Of a stretch of DNA of 64,000 nt, positions 12,368 to 24,613 are shown one piece after another. Location: contig CM114272.1 of assembly GCA_050084515.1 (NCBI GenBank), forward strand, positions 36,828,001-36,892,000. Direction: 5' to 3'. Each line of letters opens with the position of its first letter. The stretch's first letter is position 1. Below the pieces are notes generated by a model. The model made no database searches. It had not been told where the DNA came from and saw nothing but the letters and a program-made list of their open reading frames with translations. This DNA comes from Blasia pusilla (taxonomy: Eukaryota > Marchantiophyta > Marchantiopsida > Blasiales). A program made the position numbers and the translations under genes.

Positions 12368-14102
12368 TCCGAGAAGTATGAATACTATTTGTCACTTATT
12401 TTCCATAATTTATTGAAATTTCTTGTATTCTATGGGATAAAAATATCTATCATTTTTTAAAAATTAATCATATTATGGGAAAGAATACCTTTTTATTATT
12501 CCATGTAAACCTTGTAATATTTAATAAGCAAGGTTTAAATCACATAAACTCGAAGGTTGGAATAGTTGAAATATATAACCCATTCATAACGTAGAAGAGA
12601 TACTCATCCATAAATAGATCATACGAGTCAAATACATAATCTATTGTGGATCCATAATTCTTCAAGAAAAGATCAAACTTAATCAATGCCCCTTGCGAAG
12701 TTCACCTAAAATTTGCTATCAAAATCACACCAATCATGTATGGATGCATCACTCTTTAAGGGAAATGAGAAAAACTCATAGAAATTTCCACGAAAAAGTT
12801 TTATCATTGTCTTTATATCTTGCAATAATCTACCTTGGTGAAGTGTGGGTACCCATGACTCCTTTCTCATTAATATTTTGGATCTATTGTATCATCATCA
12901 ATCCTCCTTGTTATATAAAGATTAAATATTTTAAGAGAATCACGGATAGAATGTTGAATTTGTTTTTCATATGAAGGCCATAAAAATTATATGTGGTTGC
13001 ATGATAAAAACCATATTCATAAGAATCCATGGCAATGAAATGAGCAAGAAAAGAAATTCTAGATTTGATTTCTATTTCTCCGATCTTTTTTAAGTCAAAT
13101 CCACATCCAAATCTTCGAGTTCTATTTAACTCTCAAGATCATAGCTTGATCATTAAAGTCATCAATTGATCTATGATCTTGCTATGATCTTGAGAGTTTA
13201 ATGATCAATTGATGACTTAACCATAATCTATGATATTTGGTCAAAATCCAACTTATTGAATGTCAATTTTGCCCAAACATATCCCTTTTGAAACAAAATA
13301 TTCCACCATAGGGATAATTGGTGTAGAGTGTTTATACGCTCTTTGTCACGTCAAAATAGGCTAGCCAATATCAACTCTCTAAATGAACATGATATTGGAT
13401 CAAATATAACAAGTCTTACAAACTTCATTAAAGTCAATTGTTTTATCAGCCAATCATTAGTCATCTACTACAACCATTATCTCAAGAAATTTTTTTCGCA
13501 CGTCTCTCACTATCATCAAAATTTATAATTATATATATGATGTTTCCATAGCTAGATCCTAAGGAAATATTACAAGAGACTTAAAAAAAAAGTGTCATCT
13601 CTTAAAATCCATTTAAAATTAGTAAATTAGTTTCATCATTAGCACTACATATGACATGTAATTCATTCCGAGTTTATTCTAATTTCAAATTTTTAAATAG
13701 TTTTATTTTGATTAAAATGGAAGTTTCCTATATTTTCTAGCTCATTCATAGAGCACTAGTTTATGATTCAAAATCCTCATAAATCAGTTGTAATGATATT
13801 GAATAATATAAGTCATGATCAATTATGAAATCTTTTATATTGTGGCAAAGATCGAGTATCCGTACAGAATATTTATAGAGGTCAAATTTTGATCCTTGTA
13901 GGTCGAATATGATCTTTTAAGAAGGATCTATATTTTGCTCATTTTGAGGAACTTGTCATATTCGACAAGGTTCCTATTTTTTGCTTAGTCGACTTTCCAT
14001 GTTGGAAAGCTCCTTTTGAACTACTAGCGTAGGTTAGGTCTTAGAGGTCAAGATGGCATATAAATACTTATCACCAAGGCATCTCCTTAGATTGCTCCTA
14101 CC
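12368..14102. other. AT-rich intergenic sequence, no recognised gene
   Basis: Short open frames at 12693-12974 and 13328-13528 have no recognisable domain. Near 13125-13225 the words CTCAAGATCATAG, CTATGATCTTGAG, AATTGATC and GATCAATTGATGACTT form overlapping inverted repeats, perhaps a small fold-back structure. Confidence 0.4.
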
Positions 14103-14270
14103 CCTATCCCTCATACACGGTATTTTGGGAAAGGATCATGGGGACGAGTTGGCAAGGATGCGGGATTGGATCCCAAAGACCAAATATAGGAAACTTTTCA
14201 TGCATGTACAAGTTTGTCTCTAGGAAAGATGTAAGTCCGTAGACACGGACTTTTCCCTTGTACAATCTTG
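14103..14270. mobile_element. Possible short member of the hAT-like TIR family
   Basis: The right end ACACGGACTTTTCCCTTGTA followed by CAATCTTG resembles the right ends at 2914 and 30130. The flanks CTCCTACC (14095-14102) and CTCCTTCC (14271-14278) match at 7 of 8 bases. The left inverted repeat is not recognisable, so this may be an internally deleted or end-damaged copy. Low certainty. Confidence 0.3.
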
Positions 14271-15168
14271 CTCCTTCCATGAGGAGCCAAAGCTTCTCCT
14301 TGCTATCCTTGCTTTCTGAGTAAGCCAAACCTTATCATGAAAGTGGATTTAGTTTGATATGAGAGACAAAAATTAGTAGAGTGTGTGTGAGATCTGTTTC
14401 GTAATATATTAGAGACCTTTTTGATACATGATTGTCTATATCTATGGACTTCATGATTGAATGTGGTATCCAAGTTTTGATCTTGTAAGGGAACTCAACC
14501 TTCTTATAGTCTTGTACATTCTCACTTCGAGTGAAAGTTTTTCAATTGTTGTTTTTTCCTTCCCTTCTACAAGTACAAGAAGAGGAGAGCAAGAGCAAAA
14601 TAGTGGAAAGTCAATAGTATAGAAGGATTATAGATTATATGTGCAAGATGAATTTATTATATGCACGATAGTTATCATGATACTTGCAATCATACTAGAG
14701 TATGTAGCATAACCTAGTATTAGTTAAGGAATGTCCATAAAATAGAGCTTTTCAAACTTAAGGATTTTTTTTTCCTTCTTTCTCTAATAGCTCAAATTAG
14801 AAATCAACATAACATTCTATCTTGGTTTTATAAGGGAAATATAAGATCTCCAAATAATATATTATATATATATATATATGTACAAAGTATTTTTTGATTA
14901 TAAGATATCAAGCAAGGCATACTCTTTTTTTGAGAGAACACAAATATCTAACTAAGAGCACTATAGCTAAAATACTCTCCAAGTTATAAGTCTCAACATC
15001 TAAAAGTTTCTTTTGATCCCTTAGAGTAAATTGATAATATACATCTAAATCTTGAATTCTATCCAAAATCACTTGGGAAATAATATTTTTTCATATGAAT
15101 TCCCATTGCAACACAACTTATACCATTTTTACATATTGTAACAATTATAGCTCACACATAACACATCA

Positions 15169-15192
15169 TATGTATGTATGTATGTATGTATG
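15169..15192. repeat. (TATG)6 microsatellite
   Basis: TATG tetranucleotide tract in AT-rich intergenic DNA. A (TA)n tract lies at about 14863-14879. Confidence 0.85.
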
Positions 15193-15385
15193 TGTAGCAT
15201 AACCTAAATTTCCTTCTAACTAGAAATTCCGTCCCTATGGTCCTAAATAATCAGATATCACATCTCGAATGATATAAAACTTTTCAAAGTTGAGGACAAT
15301 AGATATGCCCTCGTGTCATATCACAAGTCACCCATGTAGAATCCATACGAATCTTGATGATGCTTTATTACTACCATATTATATT

Positions 15386-15648
15386 CAAGGTTGAACGGAA
15401 ATGGGCAATTCCGTCTATGGGACGGAGATGCCACGCAGATACCAGCGGTTTGCATCTGAGCTCGTGACGTAGACCCGGGCTAGCCAAGCCCGCATCAGTT
15501 TTGTGGCCCGCGCGCAACCTTGCAGCTAGGCTTGCAGGATGGGTTGCGCCCCCATTGGTCGGGTTGATGCCCGCAAAGGGTCCACTGTTGAGCTTGCCAT
15601 GTGCGGGCTCAGTTGTAGGCCTGTTGTGGGTTGGTTACAAATATTATT
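15386..15648. mobile_element. Small TIR element family, copy with GC-rich body
   Basis: The left end CAAGGTTGAACGGAAATGGG resembles the family terminus. The body carries the GCCCGCA / GGGCTAGCC words shared with the copies at 2.6, 29.7 and 51.5 kb and stands out sharply from its AT-rich surroundings. The right terminus is degraded (GGTTGGTTACAA), and the flanks ATTATATT and ATATTATT are only suggestive of a duplication. Confidence 0.5.
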
Positions 15649-15814
15649 GAATTTAGTTTAATCAAATCTACAAGCTTCTTGAGGGAATCTAGGTTGAATA
15701 CAATGTTGATATGGCTTGGCCCTAGCATGTGCTTCAAGGGCTTAATTAATAAATTATCGTAGAAAGATTAGCCTCAACTTAGGGTATAATCCTCTTTAAT
15801 CTAAGACCCAAGAA

Positions 15815-15861
15815 AATGGTGTATGCCAAAAGGTTATCCTAACCTTTTGGCATACACCATT
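15815..15861. repeat. Perfect 22-bp inverted repeat (hairpin)
   Basis: The arms are 15815-15836 (AATGGTGTATGCCAAAAGGT plus TA) and 15840-15861, its exact complement, with a 3-base spacer TCC. No unpaired base is visible in either arm. Nothing around it suggests a terminator or a gene. A similar perfect fold-back occurs inside the copia element (26626-26691). Confidence 0.9.
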
Positions 15862-18299
15862 AGCCACCTACTTCAACAATTCCAAGAAGGTGGCTTATAT
15901 ACACAAGTCACCAAGGAATGAGTAACATATATGCATATCCTAACTACCAAATCAAGAACTACTCATAGGATAACTCATACACATAAATCCAAGGATTAGG
16001 AAAATATGCAAAACCAAATATTCAAGAAATCTTCATAAAAAATTATGGAATATTGGGGGTTTTTATCATCTCATAGGAAAAATAGTAAGCATCATATTAC
16101 TAATGAAATTACCAATGGAGAATTAAAAATGGAATTTTTAATAGTTTCAAAAATATTTGAGTTATGCCAAACGTTACGCATGTCATCCTCTCCTTATCAA
16201 TTCACCACTTATCGAATAGACTATGCACACATATAAAATCCTTTGATGGGATATCATAGTTGGAATATAACCAACATGATCTTAATTCTAAAAATCAAAA
16301 ATCAAAAAGGATATATGCTTGAATAATAGTACTTCTCATGCGTCTATAATAATTACAAGAGCCAAATGTCGAATCTCTTCATAATTCTCATAAGTGACTC
16401 TATAATAAGAAGTCAAATATGAAATTTCACATATTATCTACTTTATCTAAGTAGTAAGACCACCCATGCCCACAACACTCAATAAAAGAACACTCCCCAA
16501 TTCACTTAAGGAATACTGCTACAAATATTAAACTTTTCTTAATCTTGATCTCTAATCTTACTTATTTAAGACAAAGCCAAGATCTTAAGGTAATTAAGAA
16601 TTTAAGAGGCAATATGAAACGGAAAATCTATTATTATCTCATTGAAAAATATATTATCAACAATGCCATTTTGTTATGGGTATTTTATCACAAATTGGGC
16701 ATTGTTGATGACATTGTGTATTTAGTAGATTCACGTAACATATATCTTGAGCCATCATTAACCACTTTCTAGAGTAACTATTGTCATGTTTGGTAGATGA
16801 TATGATGCATGATTATATTGGCAATCTTTTTGAAGCATATTCTCAATTTGTCAAAAGCCTCGAACATAAAGATACCTAAAAGTATTTACTATCCCATGTG
16901 AATTTTTTTATGTAAGTTGCATCATTTTCTATGATGTTATGTATTAATTATTAATAGATAAAGCATATAAATCCTTGGTCCATATTTTCCTCCTTGAATC
17001 ATCATATGTTTGAAAGTAATGTTGAGTATTAGCTAAGTTCTCAAATGTCATGGGTCCAACTTTCTCACTTTTGAAGAGAATATGCCTTTGTATATATCTT
17101 GAGGTTTTCAAGGTTCAAAACCTCAACTAAGTCAGAATGAATAGATTGTGATAAATCTAGAAAAAAAACCAAGGTAGACCAAGGAATGTTATGAAAACAA
17201 TGCCAAGGATATGTACAGATTGGAAAAGTAATTCACAAAAAAGGGTAAGTTTTAGATCTCAATCTTTTAATCCCCTTTTTTGGGGAATGTCCTTGCATAA
17301 TCCTCTTCTTACTATGAGTACAACTTAAAATAGCATCATAAACGTACATAAAACAATATATATTTTAAAATCCATAAATCATATTTCTAAAAGAAACTTC
17401 CATTATATTTGAAATTTCATGCAATCCAAATATCGAGTGTATAGATCATGCCCATCAACACAATAGGGCCAATTCAAGAAATCTAGTGGTTATGGAGGAG
17501 AGCTCCTCTTCAGTTATATATATTTCTCCTTACTTAGAAGTTTTTAAAGAAATTATAAAAATGATAGGATAAAATGGGTCTACACTTTTAATATCATCTA
17601 TCTATCTATTCAAATATATCGACTATTTCAATAATACAACTTATTATCTGCCAAATTATGAGTTATGGTATGACGCACATTATTCATTCAAAATCATGCA
17701 AAATGTCATTAATTTGGATAGTGAGTTAACGGTGAAATAAACTTAATTATTAACTCACAATAAAATATCGAAGAATTTCCATCCTATTAGAATAAAAAAT
17801 AAAATTTTAATATTAAGCAATAATTATTTTTAATATGCAAACACCTTCTTCGTTGACCCAGGATCATAACACAAAAAAATTAATCTTTGTAGCTAGAGAT
17901 TTTTTGAGAAGTTCACATGAATATTGATCCCCACCAATAGAACTAGTCAATGTTCATACGATGCACAAATTGTAGATGATAAATATTACCCATCATTTTC
18001 CTGAAATACTGGATCTAGTAACTTCTCCCACCCCTCGTTGAACCTAAAGATGCATGCATCTACCATGTTGATTGAGATTGTGGCAAGTAAAATGTCAAAA
18101 AAGCACTCTCATAATGTAGATTAGTGGATGCTTGTATGATGTAGAGATTGAAATTATCTCCCAAAATGATAATTAACTATTCAAATGATCAAATTCCATT
18201 TAAACTCAACTTTGAATAATTTTATTGATTGAGAAAATGAAGGATCCTATTATTAAAAGTGTCAAATGTAAAAATAAAATAAAATTTAAAAAAAGTCTC
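15862..18299. other. AT-rich intergenic sequence, no recognised gene
   Basis: Short open frames at 16045-16236 and 16545-16772 match no family I know. No transposon end or structural RNA was recognised. Confidence 0.4.
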
Positions 18300-18625
18300 A
18301 AATAATAATAATAGAAACTAGTAAGAACTGTATATCGCACCGCTCCTCTACTAATAGCTCATGTTCAAACCTAACTTTCTGTACCAATTTTTATGAAGCC
18401 CTCTCGAAATGACCAAAAATATTTTTGAGAAAATTCTAATGACATCCTCCAATTCATATATAACTTGTAAGGTACTCGTGCGATGAACGGAAAAAAAAAT
18501 ATTTGAAGAGTTTTTGTTAGTGAGGGGATTAATGATGTTCCACACAAATTCAAACTTTTTCTTCCTGCCCATAACATGTGAAACATTTTTTTCTTGTCCA
18601 ATTACCACATGTCAATAGGGCCTTA
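18300..18625 (-). repeat. Diverged dispersed repeat, copy 1
   Basis: The minus-strand sequence from about 18615 downward resembles that from about 21745 downward. Both begin GACATGTGGTAATTGG / GACGTGTGGCAACCGG, continue with an AAGAAAA...ATGTTT stretch, then GGGCAG(G/C)AAGAAAAA, then AACAT(C/G)ATTA(A/G)TCC. By eye they are roughly 70% similar over the first 90 bp. Each contains an open frame (18351-18608; 21510-21740) starting M-x-x-GQ-x-x-NV. I read these as repeat-borne frames, not genes. Confidence 0.45.
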
Positions 18626-18717
18626 AAAAAAGATGTCAATAATAGTTTTTAAAAAATTATGCTTAAATTTTCAAATTTTATTTTATTTTCAAATTTAAGT
18701 ATAATTTACTTTTTTTA

Positions 18718-19140
18718 AATCTTAAAAGAGTAAGAAAATTTCACCTTTAAATAACACCCATCTCCGTAAAAGCTAATTTCAAAATTTAGGTAGAATTTCC
18801 ATAAATCTCAGAAGAGTAAGAAAATCACCCTTTAGATATACATATCCATCTCCCCTAAATAATTACATTCCTCCCTAAAAGTTCCAAAATAAAAATATTC
18901 TTCCCCTTCCACTCTTCCCACTAAAATCACATTCACAAAAAAAAAATAATTTTAATGAATGAAATCATTTTCCTTTTCCATTTAAATTCCTTTTCCTTTC
19001 TCAAAATATCACAAGTGAATTAATAAGATTAATTTTAAAAATTAAATTAAAATTAAAATTTCTAAAATCTTAGAAGAGTAATAAAATTTCACTTTTTAAA
19101 GTAATTATAATACTCCATTAAAATTTAAATGATATCCCAA
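18718..19140. repeat. Very degenerate AT-rich repeat (AAGAGTAAGAAAAT units)
   Basis: A phrase of the form ATCTTAGAAGAGTAAGAAAA, then TTTCACCTTTAAATA, then CATCTCCC.TAAA recurs near 18720, 18805 and 19065. The sequence around it is extremely AT-rich. No gene is seen. Confidence 0.45.
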
Positions 19141-19559
19141 TCCCCTAAATAATTTTAACCTTCCATAAAATATGATTTACTCCTTCTCCATTTTTATCTA
19201 ATTATTCTCTTTTATTAATATTTATAATCATCCATTCCAATAATAAAAGTTTTATTAATTATTAAATAAATTTTTTTTCTATTTCATTCAAATTCTTATG
19301 GGTCTTTTTTACTTGGACTATTTCTATGCAAGTAATATGGATCAAATAAAAAAATTATTATATCCTCCTCCCCTACCCCTAAAACATCGTTATTTGAATA
19401 CCCCTACCCTTAGCCATAGCCATACCCCTCCATGTGCTGAAATCTAGCTGCATGGCCACTGAAAAATCCCACTGACACCTGTCATAAGGTTTTAGGATTG
19501 AAAAAGATTTTCAAATCTCCTCCTCTTTTAATAATATAAATTAAAAGAAAAACACTTTC

Positions 19560-20830
19560 TAATATTTTTACAATAAAATGCATGTCTCTGGCTCCCCCGA
19601 CAGTTCGCCAGTTTATCGACGTTCGTTGGAAACCTGAACGTTTCCGAGCTTGGAGTTCATGGGAACGTGAGCATGCTCTCGGGCCGAGTTTTCACACTCG
19701 TGGTTTGCAGGTTTACCTTGGAGATGGATTTAGTAGCCAGCGATGCTCTTGTGGAGAGGCGTTTCCTTATCTGGCGGAGCGGTCTCGATTCCCCAAAGGA
19801 GAAACCGCTTTCGCCATGCACCGATCACCACAGGTGTACGTGCCCTTTATTCTGCTCCCCTCCCCCATCGTCTGTCTCATCGCAAGCCGCCAGCTTTTCA
19901 CTCTTCATTTCAATCAGTCACGCAGCTGGAATCACGGCAAAAGCTCGCATTTGGATGCACCGGATCGCCTTGAGTCAAACAGTGGTCTTGACCACTTTGC
20001 ATGTAGCTGGATGCGCCAGGAACTCGTCCCTCCCTCACTCGCTCACTCTTCCCTCCCTCGGACCGCGTCAGGGCAAAGGCGGGGAATGAAGACCTGTCAT
20101 GGGACGCTTTGCGCGCTGCCTTCGGAATCGGGGATTGTGCAAACTTCAAAGCACATACGGAGCACTCGAGCACGGTGGCGCGTCCACGCAATGGCACGCG
20201 TGAGGCGAGCGCAAAGCCACCCCACAGCGTTCGCATGCCGGAGAATGATTGCATGAGAATAGGCGCACGGATCGGTGCTTTGCCTATCCAACAGATACGC
20301 GCGCACACACACACAAGCGATTCGCACACAAGTGGAGATTCTTGGGTCGAGCATGTGGACGGAGCGTGAGGAATGGAGGGAGAGGGTCCTCGATCCGGTG
20401 GGAAAAGTAGGGCGAGGAAAATGGAGCAGTGCAAATGTGATTTGGTATGCGCTCGACCGTATTGAGTCAAATAGTGGAAGAGTGCGCACACATTGCGAAC
20501 GGGGTTCGAGGAGATGGCCCAGGAATGCTAACATGAGTGCCCTCGTCCCCTCCATTTCCATTCAGTTAGCGCGTTGGTTGGTTGTGTGTCCGACTAGATA
20601 TTTCACTTTTCGGTTCACATTTTGGATTTCTCGTATGGGTGCTTTGGATTTATTTGTTTTGGACCATCCATCCTTGTTTTATTCCGAAAGTGGGCATGAC
20701 AGAGGATGTGGCATGGAGAGGAGTAAATTTTCATTGGCCAGTTCTTAGGATAGGCCGTAATTCGTGTGATTTATTCCTTTTTAGAATTTATATGATCGGA
20801 AAGGGGAAGAAATCTCTGCCATGATCGCGG
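19560..20830. other. Unexplained GC-rich island with overlapping open frames
   Basis: Base composition jumps from AT-rich to CpG-rich for about 1.2 kb. Long frames overlap on both strands (plus 19582-20256; minus 20491-19910 and 20561-20097), as happens in GC-rich non-coding DNA; none has a domain I recognise. The phrase TTGAGTCAAACAGTGG occurs near 19971 and, as TTGAGTCAAATAGTGG, near 20462, indicating an internal repeat. There is a short ACACAC tract near 20305. It could be a transposon, a decayed gene or a regulatory island; I cannot decide. Confidence 0.4.
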
Positions 20831-22176
20831 TTACCTGGCATCTCAAAACATAACATCATTAATTAACCCACTTACGAAACGAAATGACTCGGGGGGGAAC
20901 TTGGAGGAGTCATTTCGCCCTACTACATAATTAGTAAACTTAATGGGGTAGATCATTTTCGTAAACTAAACGGGATAGAATTGATTAATACGACAAGATA
21001 CTCGACATCGTCTCTATATGGAATGCGCAAATTCCACCTCCACGAGAAGTCAACGACACACGGTTAAATAGATAGTAGGGGATAGGGGGACATGAAATGG
21101 GAAAGAGGGATCATGAAACCGATTGACCTTGATTGGCAAACTAATGTGGCTCATGGAGTTGACCGCCAGCAGCATTATTGAGGCTTCTAAGTCGTCCTTC
21201 ATGCCACCACTTGTCTTAGTCCATCACAACTATGTCAACTTGGCTTTTATGAAGGAATCGAAATGGATTAGTCTTCTTGAACCCATGTGGGAAAGCCGCA
21301 CTTATAGTATTATGCATCATACTAAATAGTTGGGGGGTTTCAAATGATGCCGGAGTAACGAAAGGGTTGAAACTTTTAAATACATGTATAGTAAACCCTA
21401 CGAAATAGAAGAAGTGAGAACTATATCTAAGATAATTCAAAATATACTTGGAGCATGAATTTTTTCTTATTCACTAATAATGTCTAAAGAAAAGGACATG
21501 AATGAAATTTCATAAGGTATGAAGATAGAGAGAATTTAATATGTACCCTAAACTATCGATTAAGGGACCATAATTGAACATTATTATCGATTTATAAATT
21601 TCGAAGAGAAGCCCTATTCTATTTACCAGTGGGCAGTTCGTGCCACGTACGAGAGTGAAAGGACTAATCATGTTGGACACAAAGTATTTTTTCTTGCTGC
21701 CCGTAAAAGAGAAAACATTTTCTTGCTGCCCGGTTGCCACACGTCAAACAAAGAGGTGTTTTACATGCTCTCCAATAATAATATAGATGTCCCAATAAGC
21801 ATTACGGAATTTTGGAGACATCTATCATTCAATTTCACAAAAAATGGAGCCCATATCTATACGGAGCTCATCGTAACGAGCATAAGTAAATGTTTATATT
21901 ATATGCATTGTACGTCATATACCAACTTGACTTGAGTTGAATAAATATACGTCGTCAGATCTATTTTTATATAAAACTATAATGTTGCCCGTGCGATGCA
22001 TGAGTAAGAGTCCCCCCTTAATTTAATTCTTATCTTTAAATGACATCTCTCGCCTCAAGAAAACAAGTACCAATCATAGAGGCCCTTAAAAAGATAAGTA
22101 TCGACACTTGAGGAGGGTCTCTTGTAAGCCCATCCTATTTTAAATATATAGATAAGTTTTCTTGGTATATATAGAA

Positions 22177-22207
<31 letters not shown>

Positions 22208-23190
22208 GATAGCCCTGTTGAAATCTGGGTAAGTGCATATGCGATGCTTCAGGTCCACAAGGAAGATTCAAATTCCAAAGAAATGTTGCATAATCAAGCT
22301 TACATATTTGAGTATGATTTTGTCGTGCCTTAATTAATATTGAATTTTAAGAAAATGGAACCCTCAAGTTTTCAAATTGTGGAAACTCATCTCATATTTA
22401 TAGTAGGCCATCAAAGTATTAAGGTTCCTTTTAAAATATATGTGGAGAAATTCATTGCATGGTGTCATACATATTTCCCGTTCTAAATTCCATTCATCTA
22501 ATTGAAGATTATTTGGGTATTCCTTTTTCAATATCGATACAAGATTTTGAACATCCCTCCTAATTCCAACTACATTCATATATTATTCTTTATTTCTGAT
22601 TATAATTTGATTAGTACATGGAAGGCATACTCTAGTTTCTTTTTGTGTTGTATTTTTTTAATTAAAAAAAATTATTTATCTAAAGTACTATGTGTTAAAT
22701 ATCAAAGAAGTTGGAAAAATGAGGAAATTTCTTCCTTTCATGATATAGAGGTCAAAAAAATGGAACCAGTCTATTCTAAGGACAAGAGGTGATGCAGGAA
22801 TCACAAGATATGAAAAGAAACATAGCACAATAAGTTCAATAACCAATTGGTAAGGTACAACAACCGAACTACTCAGGTTGAAAGAAAGAACATGCTGCCC
22901 ACTAGTTCACCTCATCCATACTCTAATATAAGGAGAGGGGGATTAGTTTTTTGGGTGCTTCTACTCCCAAGGAAGCAAAGCCCTAATTTATAAAAAAATC
23001 TAATTATATTGGAGCTTCAACACCGGACGACTATCTCATGGATAGAGGACATACAAAGAAGAGTTTAGTGACGTCAGAACCTCCAAGAGGTCTGGTGGAG
23101 CTACTATGAGAATATTTGCATTAACCAAAGATTCTATTTAATGGTGTTGTAGGGTGAAAAATATATGGAAGGTACGTACTTATGCTAGTG
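20831..23190. other. AT-rich intergenic sequence with a second dispersed-repeat copy
   Basis: Holds the second copy of the dispersed repeat (about 21500-21745, minus strand) and an (ATT)n tract at 22176-22207. Short open frames at 21123-21329, 22364-22579 and 22502-22792 are unrecognised. Confidence 0.45.
22176..22207. repeat. (ATT)n microsatellite
   Basis: About ten ATT units. They are responsible for the poly-Asn run in an overlapping spurious frame. Confidence 0.9.
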
Positions 23191-23214
23191 CATTGCATCG
23201 GTGCTCTTACACGT

Positions 23215-24285
23215 CCATTTTAACACATCTAAGACATAACCATCGTCCAGTGGGAACTGAATCAAGAGTGGGGGTCAGACATGACATGCCACCTTTTGAA
23301 CAACCATCACACACCAATATGGTAGTTACACCCCTCCCCTCACAGATCCACACAACATACATCTCAAGCTCTCAAGTACCATTGCCAAGTTGGGATCCAC
23401 TATCCCGTCCACGTTTGGAAGATGATATGGTGCACAATTGCGCACATGATCCTTCCAACGCATACCATCCCATCCTCCCAACATGAGGACTCTGGATAGT
23501 AACACCTCGCGCACACAAAAAATTGTGCATCTCGAAGTGACTTCTAGCGTCATGGGTGCCTCATGTTGTAAATACACATAATCTCCATGATGGAACCTTC
23601 TAATCCTCCTTTGACTACAACCTCCTCTACAAATGATTGCATTCCTCAATCTATCCATATGTTAAGAAATAGCTAATTTCTCAAATTCCATGGGCATAAC
23701 TCTACAAAAAATCTCCACCATGTGAGAACATACTTGCACCCACACATCCGGGTCATTAAGACTCAATAACTCTGTCATATCACATCGAATACCTACAGAT
23801 AAATCCGGCTCTCTCCCATATAGCAAAAATACATTGGAAATTATAGATCCCACTGCACTCCCTTAAATATCCCTGCTCCAAGCCATAATTGCATAACCCT
23901 CTCTTTATCATATGTACTACTCTTCTTGGCAACCCATCCGCCTTAGGATGATCTCTGGATGTGGTGCGGTGATCTATCAGCGCATGATCACATAAGGCGT
24001 GAAACTCTCCCTTGAACTCAAAACCTTGCTTAATCAATACCTCCACTGGTACACCAAAATTGCTAATCACACGATCTACAAATATGTAAGCCCCTCGCCT
24101 TGTCTGGTAGTACCACCAACTCTATCCACTTGGACAAATACTCCACCATGACCAACATGTACCTATGATGATGTCTCGTCAAATGCAAAGGCCCCGCAAA
24201 GTCTAGACTCCACCATTGATCAAATTCCATGATTGGAAACTGATGCAATTGTGGATTGGGAGCATTCAAGGATGCCTGCACTCAA
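23215..24285 (-). pseudogene. Integrase core/C-terminus plus PHD finger, copy B
   Basis: The first core block is WSLDFAGPLHL (24281-24063), with the first catalytic Asp. The next frame (24070-23780) holds the second and third catalytic segments. These read LIKQGFEF where the family has Asp, and DGLPRRVVH where a Glu is expected, so two catalytic acids appear lost. A FLLYGREPDLS block (23853-23662) and a GDYVYLQ...NCAPYHLPN region (23658-23326) form the integrase C-terminal domain. The final block contains RCMLCGS, then after a frameshift LVCDGCS and a final WLCLRC near 23215. These are six of the eight zinc ligands of a PHD finger; the GWH segment is deleted. It is inactive, but it shows that the PHD belongs to the family and not just to copy D. 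Confidence 0.7.
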
Positions 24286-24290
24286 TCATA

Positions 24291-24602
24291 TGTGGAAAAT
24301 TGCTAAACAAGCATAAATGGTGGAAAACGGCTCTCACACACACACACCACCATGGAGAATGAAATTTGCAATGAGAGAATGAGTGGAGGCTGGTCCTCTT
24401 CTCAATTATATAGGATATGTACAAGCAACCCTAACCCTACCCTTAACCATAGTCTCGAGTTAGACTAACTGTGATTAACTAATCATAGTTAAGATAATCG
24501 TGCTTAACTGACTAACCAAGATTAAGCTTCCCTACTTCGTGTGAGTATCAAATGTAGCAGTTTAGGTGTCTCATGAGCTTGACTGTAACTCAATCTTCAA
24601 TA
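24291..24602 (-). repeat. Copia 3' LTR
   Basis: Direct repeat of 29215-29526 at about 95% identity by eye. It contains CCTAACCCTACCCTTAACC, which looks telomere-like but is part of the LTR. Confidence 0.95.
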
Positions 24603-24613
24603 CTCCCCCTCAA
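24603..24613 (-). other. Copia polypurine tract
   Basis: In element orientation TTGAGGGGGAG lies immediately before the 3' LTR. This is the standard primer for plus-strand DNA synthesis in plant copia elements. Confidence 0.9.

Noticed and set aside
19910-20561. Minus-strand frames of 193 and 154 codons in the GC-rich island
   Set aside because: Overlap each other and a plus-strand frame in GC-rich DNA; no family resemblance, so not called as genes.
24425-24450. CCCTAACCCTACCC-like telomeric repeats in the copia LTRs
   Set aside because: Only two or three imperfect units, present in both LTRs at the same place; part of the LTR and not an interstitial telomere.
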